Shown here: piece after piece, positions 34,001 through 37,903 of the stretch
Layout of the letters: each line of letters begins with the position of its first letter
Position numbering within the stretch: position 1 is the stretch's first letter
Assembly (NCBI GenBank): GCA_038093975.1
Contig: JBBPTG010000231.1
Coordinates: 1 to 37,903 of the forward strand
DNA length: 37,903 bases
Direction: 5' to 3'
DNA from: Chalciporus piperatus
Taxonomy: Eukaryota; Basidiomycota; Agaricomycetes; Boletales; Boletaceae
The notes under the pieces: model-generated
Database searches by the model: none
Seen by the model: only the letters and a program-made list of their open reading frames with translations
What the model was told of the DNA's origin: nothing
Position numbers and translations under genes: made by a program

Positions 34001-35923
34001 CAAAACTGTACCATGATGAACCAAGAGATAGCTCAAATAGTTTCGAGCCTTGTCAACCTCCATGACGAAGGAGGCAAGCTTAGCTGCCACAGGGTACCGA
34101 ACGCTGACGGCGAAGATTAACAGGCAAGATATGGGGTGTGATGGAATGCGAACAATGAGTCGGCCGTGGCCCTGGTTGTGTTGAGTTTTCACGTACGTCG
34201 TCACAACTCCAAGAAGCCCATTGAGGATGTACACGTGGCGCTTCCCAACCCCATGGATGGTGTGTCTGATGTGATCACATTCGGTTCCCCGAGCTCCTCC
34301 GCCCCAGGTCATAGCCACCCCAAAGTACATAGCAGACACGAATTCGTCAAGGTCTGTGATCCACCGCCATATCGCAGCTACCGGGGGGAGGAGGGGTAAG
34401 TAGAGGTCGACGCTTGGGGAGGTGGGAATACCCACAACTTTTAGGCGAAAGATTGCTGTCGACTTTGGTAAAGTATAACCCCCCATCAACCAGGCCCTTG
34501 AGCAGCCGTTGGGAATAGGTCGCTAACCCTGTTGCGTCTTGCGAAACAAAGGAGGTGCCCTGCAGATCCTCCCGAGGGTGGTCCACAAACCACATGGTGG
34601 GATTTGCTGGGTCCGTCCGAGAATCGATATATGCAAAGACGTCGGAGAAGTCGATGTTGTGAGTGAGCTTTGTGACCAAGGCCTGCATCTCTCCCTGGAC
34701 CGCGGCGATCGACTTGGGAAATAGGTCAATGCTGAGCGGAAAGCCTGCCACTGAGAGTACCCTCATGGTAGGGTCCCAGGAAAAGCGTGGCAACCTTGGT
34801 TCGTCGTACGCCAGCTTGCTGAAGAACGCATGTTTTTGCCGTAGGTAGGTAAAGAGGGATGGTTTCCCCTCCGTTATGAGGTGCTTTGCATGGACCTCAA
34901 AGGCCCTAAAAGATTATGCATGGTCAGGCAGGGGGGCAGCTGTGCAAGGGAGAGACCCACTGATAGGTATCACCCTGAAATTGAGGGGCGTTGTTCAAAA
35001 CCTCAAGGACAGCAGTGGCCCTCAAACACCACTGAATGGCGGAGATGTTTGGGGAAATCACAGAGGCCCTTGTCACATTTCCAGAGCTGTCGCGAAGGTG
35101 GTGTGCGATCAAAAAGAGGGCGAAAAGATCCGAGCGATCACTCAGCGTGGCCTCATGGCTGAGTTGAGAGAGTAGAGAGAGGATCGTCAAATGAATCTGC
35201 TTGCTCACGTCGTCGGGGTTTTCTGAGTCAAGCACCATTTTCAAGGCAAAGAAATTATCGAGGTGGGAGGGGCGGGGCGGAATGGGAAAAGAGGGCATTG
35301 GGGCAGAGGCATGTCGCAGGAGGAACACAAGAAACAGAGCCATGAGCCTTGAATATGTGGTTACAGTCCCCCGCTCCTGTGGACTCCTGAAGAGTTTCGA
35401 TGTAAGCTCTGCCGAGGATAAAATGGCTCTAGCAGTGAGGGTGGGAAGCGAGGGTATGCACAGGGAGATCGAGGAATAATACTGTTCGACGGCGAGAACA
35501 AGCGCGTGGTGTTGGCTGTCAGCGGGGTTGCTTTGGCTAGGATGCTGGACGGTGGCGCAAAGATCGCAGATGTTCACCTGTGAAAGAAGGCTGTCCCAAC
35601 CTGCCTGAGCATAGACAGTCCCCTTCGACTGTGCGTTGGCAATTGGCTGGAATGTTTCAGAGAGCCCATAGAGCTGAACACTGTCCAAATATCAATCGAC
35701 ATCTTTGAGAAAAAGTCCGGCTGGGGAAATGGGGATGTCCGTCACCTCCACCATCTGTCTTGTGGCACGGAAGTTGCTAAGTGCATGGGCCTTGACAGAC
35801 CGGCCTGCACGTAGCATGGCACCGGGGTGGGCTACCTGATAATGCTCGTTGAGCCTCCTCCTATCAGAGAAAACGAGGGGTGTTGGGCATCCGGGGAACG
35901 TGCATCTAACGGCGTCAACAACT
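31004..35923 (-). pseudogene. Recombinase-like / RecQ-type helicase gene (telomere-linked helicase type), decayed
   Basis: Order from the N-terminus: C2H2 finger (CTFPGCPTPLVFSDRRRLNE, then HYQVAH; about 35905-35830); a helical region to 34930; a recombinase-like region (ARGTE, GLRDYRQVM, GHSASVADAHYG; 34400-33790); and a helicase core. The core shows LPTGSGKSLAF (motif I), VVTPFVAL (Ia), LFVDEAHHIF (II), TFLTTTIS (III) and SGHLGRDG (VI, as in RecQ). A Cys-rich tail follows (CHLCWVPFRAPCHHP, about 31370). Damage: TGA at 35692-35694, TAG at 33827-33829, a likely 1-bp loss near 33270, and a solo LTR at 32782-33252. Such helicases sit near telomeres in many fungi. The gene starts at the right-hand repeat module, which may have removed its first exon. 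The exact 3' end is uncertain. Confidence 0.72.
32782..33252 (-). mobile_element. Solo LTR inside the helicase core
   Basis: 471 bp; on the plus strand TGTTACGCTTG to AATCATAACA. Perfect 5-bp target duplication GGGGC at 32777-32781 and 33253-33257. It separates motif I from motif Ia of the helicase. The orientation is minus, judged from the related plus-strand copy at 16039-16352 and a TATATAAACC box on that strand. Confidence 0.93.
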
Positions 35924-36860
35924 CATCAGCAACACTGCAAAAAGTCTGAAGTTACTGGATTGACTGGATCAGTTAAATCAGTAGTCCAGTGGCCCAGTAA
36001 CCAGTAATTTCAGTAGTTTCAGTAGTTTCAGTAACCTAGTCACCCAGTCATCAAGTAGTTTCAGTAGTCTTAGTAACCCAGTGGCCTAGTGGCCCAGTCA
36101 TCCAGTCATTTCAGTAGCTTCAGTAGCTCAGTCATTCAGTCATCCAGTAGTCTCAGTAGTCTCAGTCATCCAGCAGCCCAGTCATCCAGTCACCCGTCAT
36201 TTCAGTAGTCCCAGTAGCTCAGTCATCCAGTCATTCAGTCAGTGTCTCATTAGTCCAGTGGCCAAGTGTTCCAGTTATCCAGTAGTTCCAGTAACCCAGC
36301 AGCCCAGTCATCAAGTCATCCAGTTACTTCAGTAGTCTCAGTAGCCCAGTCATTCAGTCATTCAGTCATCCAGTAGTTCCAGTAACCCAGCATCCAGTCA
36401 TCCAGTCATCCAGTAGTTCCAGTAACCCAGCAGCCCAGTCATCCAATCATCCAGTCACTTCAGTAGTCTCAGTAGCTCAGTAGCCCAGTGTTCCAGTCAT
36501 CCAGACATCTCAGTAGCCTAGTAGCTCAGTTTCCCAGTCATGTAGTCATCTCAGCAGCCTAGTAGCCCAGTGCCCTAGTCATCCAGCAATCCAGTTGACT
36601 CATTACTCCAGCCATCCAGTATTCCAGTATTCCAGTAATCTAGTCACTCAGTGGTCCAGTAATCCAGTCACTCCAGTCACTCCAGTCACACAAGTCACAC
36701 AAGTCACTCCAGTAATCCAGTCACCTCAGTAATCCAGTCACTCCAGTAATCCAGTCATCCTGTGGTCCAGTAAACCAGTCACTTCAGTCACACCAGTCAT
36801 ACCAGTTATCCAGTTACCCAGCCCTCAGCTCACCCAATCACTCCAGTACTACTCAGTCAT
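35924..36860 (+). repeat. CCAGT minisatellite array, right copy, with terminus
   Basis: Begins with the module terminus (CATCAGCAACACTGCAAAAA, then TCTGAAGTTACTGG), continues with about 900 bp of TCCAGTCA/TCCAGTAA units. From about 36431 onward it matches the window start. Higher-order repeats occur, for example AGTAGTTCCAGTAACCCAGC at about 36361-36430. Confidence 0.92.
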
Positions 36861-36904
36861 CTAATAGAGTCATTCTAATTAGTGACATTTTATAATCATT
36901 CATA

Positions 36905-37510
36905 GGATGGATTATAGCTAAAGTCCACAAAAATGTGTACTAAAAGTGTAGTTAACAATGTGGGAAAGGGTATTAGGATTGAGTGTAGTGAAGTGTACAA
37001 AAAAGCGTAGTAAAAGTGTAGTTACAAGTGTGGGAAAGTATAGCTAGATTGAGTGAGCAAAGTGTACAAAAAAGCGTAGTAAAAGTGTAGTCAAGAGTGT
37101 GGGAAAGTGTAGCTAGATTGAGTGTAGCAAAAGTGTACAAAAAAGCGTAGTAAAAGTGTAGTGAAATGTGTGGGAAAGTGTGTAGTGATAGAGTGTAGCT
37201 AAAGTGGACACAAAAGTGTACTAAAAGTGTAGTTACAAGTGTAGTGATTGAGTGTAGCAAAGTGTAACAAAAAAGCGTAGTAAAACTTGAATCAAATGTG
37301 TAGGAAAGTGTAGCTAGATTGAGTGTAACAAAAGTGTACAAAAAAGCGTAGTAAATGTGTAGTTACAAGTGTGGGAAAGTGTATTAGGTTAGAGTGTAGC
37401 AAAAGTGTACAAAAAAGCGCAGTAAGTGTGTAGTTACAAGTGTAGCAAAGTATGTGGAGATCAAACCTATTGAAAGTGTACTAAAAAGCATACACAAGTG
37501 TACAAAAAAT
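36905..37510. repeat. ~70 bp GTGTAG minisatellite, right copy
   Basis: Same units in the same order as 470-1065, offset 36448 bp, with few differences. One is GTGTACAAAAAAGCGTAG here against GTGTACAAAAAGTGTAG at about 545 in the left copy. Confidence 0.92.
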
Positions 37511-37559
37511 ATGGTAGCTATCTAGTGTAGGAGATCCTAATAAAGTGTAGCCACATTTC

Positions 37560-37903
37560 CCTAATGCTCGGACTTGACACAAATTCCGCACGAAAAAGTC
37601 ACGTGACCATGTTGAATTTGCCGCGCCACCTCTTCGACTCTCTCTCACCACTACACCACACCTCAACAACAACAAAACGGCCGGCGAGGGCTCAAAAGCC
37701 CCGCCGGCATCGCCAGGTGAGTGAAAACTCGCTCACCACCATATCCGCTCACCTCGCAAACAGCCTGCTGCCACCTACCACCACACTCTCGACACGAAAA
37801 CGACGAAAACGCGAAAACGCGGCCGGCGTGGGCTCAACAGCCCCGCCGGCTTCACGAGGTGAGTGATAAGCCACCTGCTCACCCCGCAAACAGCCGCTTG
37901 CAC
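37560..37903. repeat. GC-rich module core, right copy, cut by window end
   Basis: Matches 1112-1444 closely. It differs by an 11-bp insertion (CCGGCGAGGGC region, about 37680) and a few substitutions (for example AAATTCCGCACG against AAAATCCGCGCG). It runs off the end of the window. Confidence 0.9.

Noticed and set aside
2361..35924. A single 33.6-kb transposon with the CCAGT arrays as its terminal inverted repeats
   Set aside because: Both junctions cut unrelated genes and the arrays belong to complete-looking modules lying outside; the interior holds unrelated broken genes. A tandem or circular 36-kb unit remains possible and is listed as a finding.
35940..36860. Possible CRISPR array from regular short repeats
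   Set aside because: Units are 8-9 bp without unique spacers and the context is eukaryotic; it is a minisatellite.
1..37903. Telomeric TTAGGG/CCCTAA repeats
   Set aside because: Looked for because of the helicase and arrays; no tandem run was seen.

Overview
The window looks like a repeat-rich, possibly subtelomeric stretch of a mushroom-forming (Agaricomycete) basidiomycete. Genes are cut by many short introns of about 50-70 nt with GT..AG ends. The gene families are ones typical of these fungi: a KDZ/Plavaka transposase, a FunK1-type kinase, a WD40-kinase fusion, a JmjC protein, a TET/JBP-like oxygenase, OrsD-type zinc-finger proteins and a large RecQ-type helicase. No tRNA, rRNA or CRISPR was seen. 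All family assignments come from motifs read by eye; no searches were run.

Layout. 1-2361 is a repeat module: an 8-9 bp CCAGT minisatellite, a ~70 bp GTGTAG minisatellite, a GC-rich core with ~140 bp repeats, then the CCAGT array again but inverted. 2362-3976 (-) is a WD40-kinase gene cut off by that module. 5599-8721 (-) is an apparently intact KDZ/Plavaka transposase. 8944-11735 (-) is a FunK1 kinase with one stop. 12239-15421 (+) is a TET/JBP-like oxygenase gene split by a solo LTR. 15682-22420 is a nest of broken retroelements and a MITE. 22419-26245 holds a copia gag split by a solo LTR and a JmjC gene (-) split by another solo LTR. 26878-28212 (+) is a gene of unknown family, divergent from the JmjC gene. 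28704-30931 holds two divergent OrsD-like zinc-finger genes. 31004-35923 (-) is a decayed recombinase-like/RecQ-helicase gene containing another solo LTR. 35924-37903 repeats the first module in the same orientation, about 36.45 kb away.

How the parts relate. Several genes are dead or damaged in a consistent way: single C-to-T type stop codons (CGA to TGA, CAG to TAG, CAA to TAA), and solo LTRs inside coding exons. After removing the LTR and one target-site copy, three of the four interrupted frames join up exactly. This suggests recent insertions plus deamination-type decay. The coupling of a KDZ transposase, a TET/JBP-like oxygenase and a JmjC protein fits the published association of TET/JBP expansions with KDZ transposons in mushrooms (established for the families; functional coupling here is inference). 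The most unusual structures are the paired minisatellite modules, which resemble foldback elements or subtelomeric blocks, and the apparent tyrosine-recombinase-like region ahead of the helicase.
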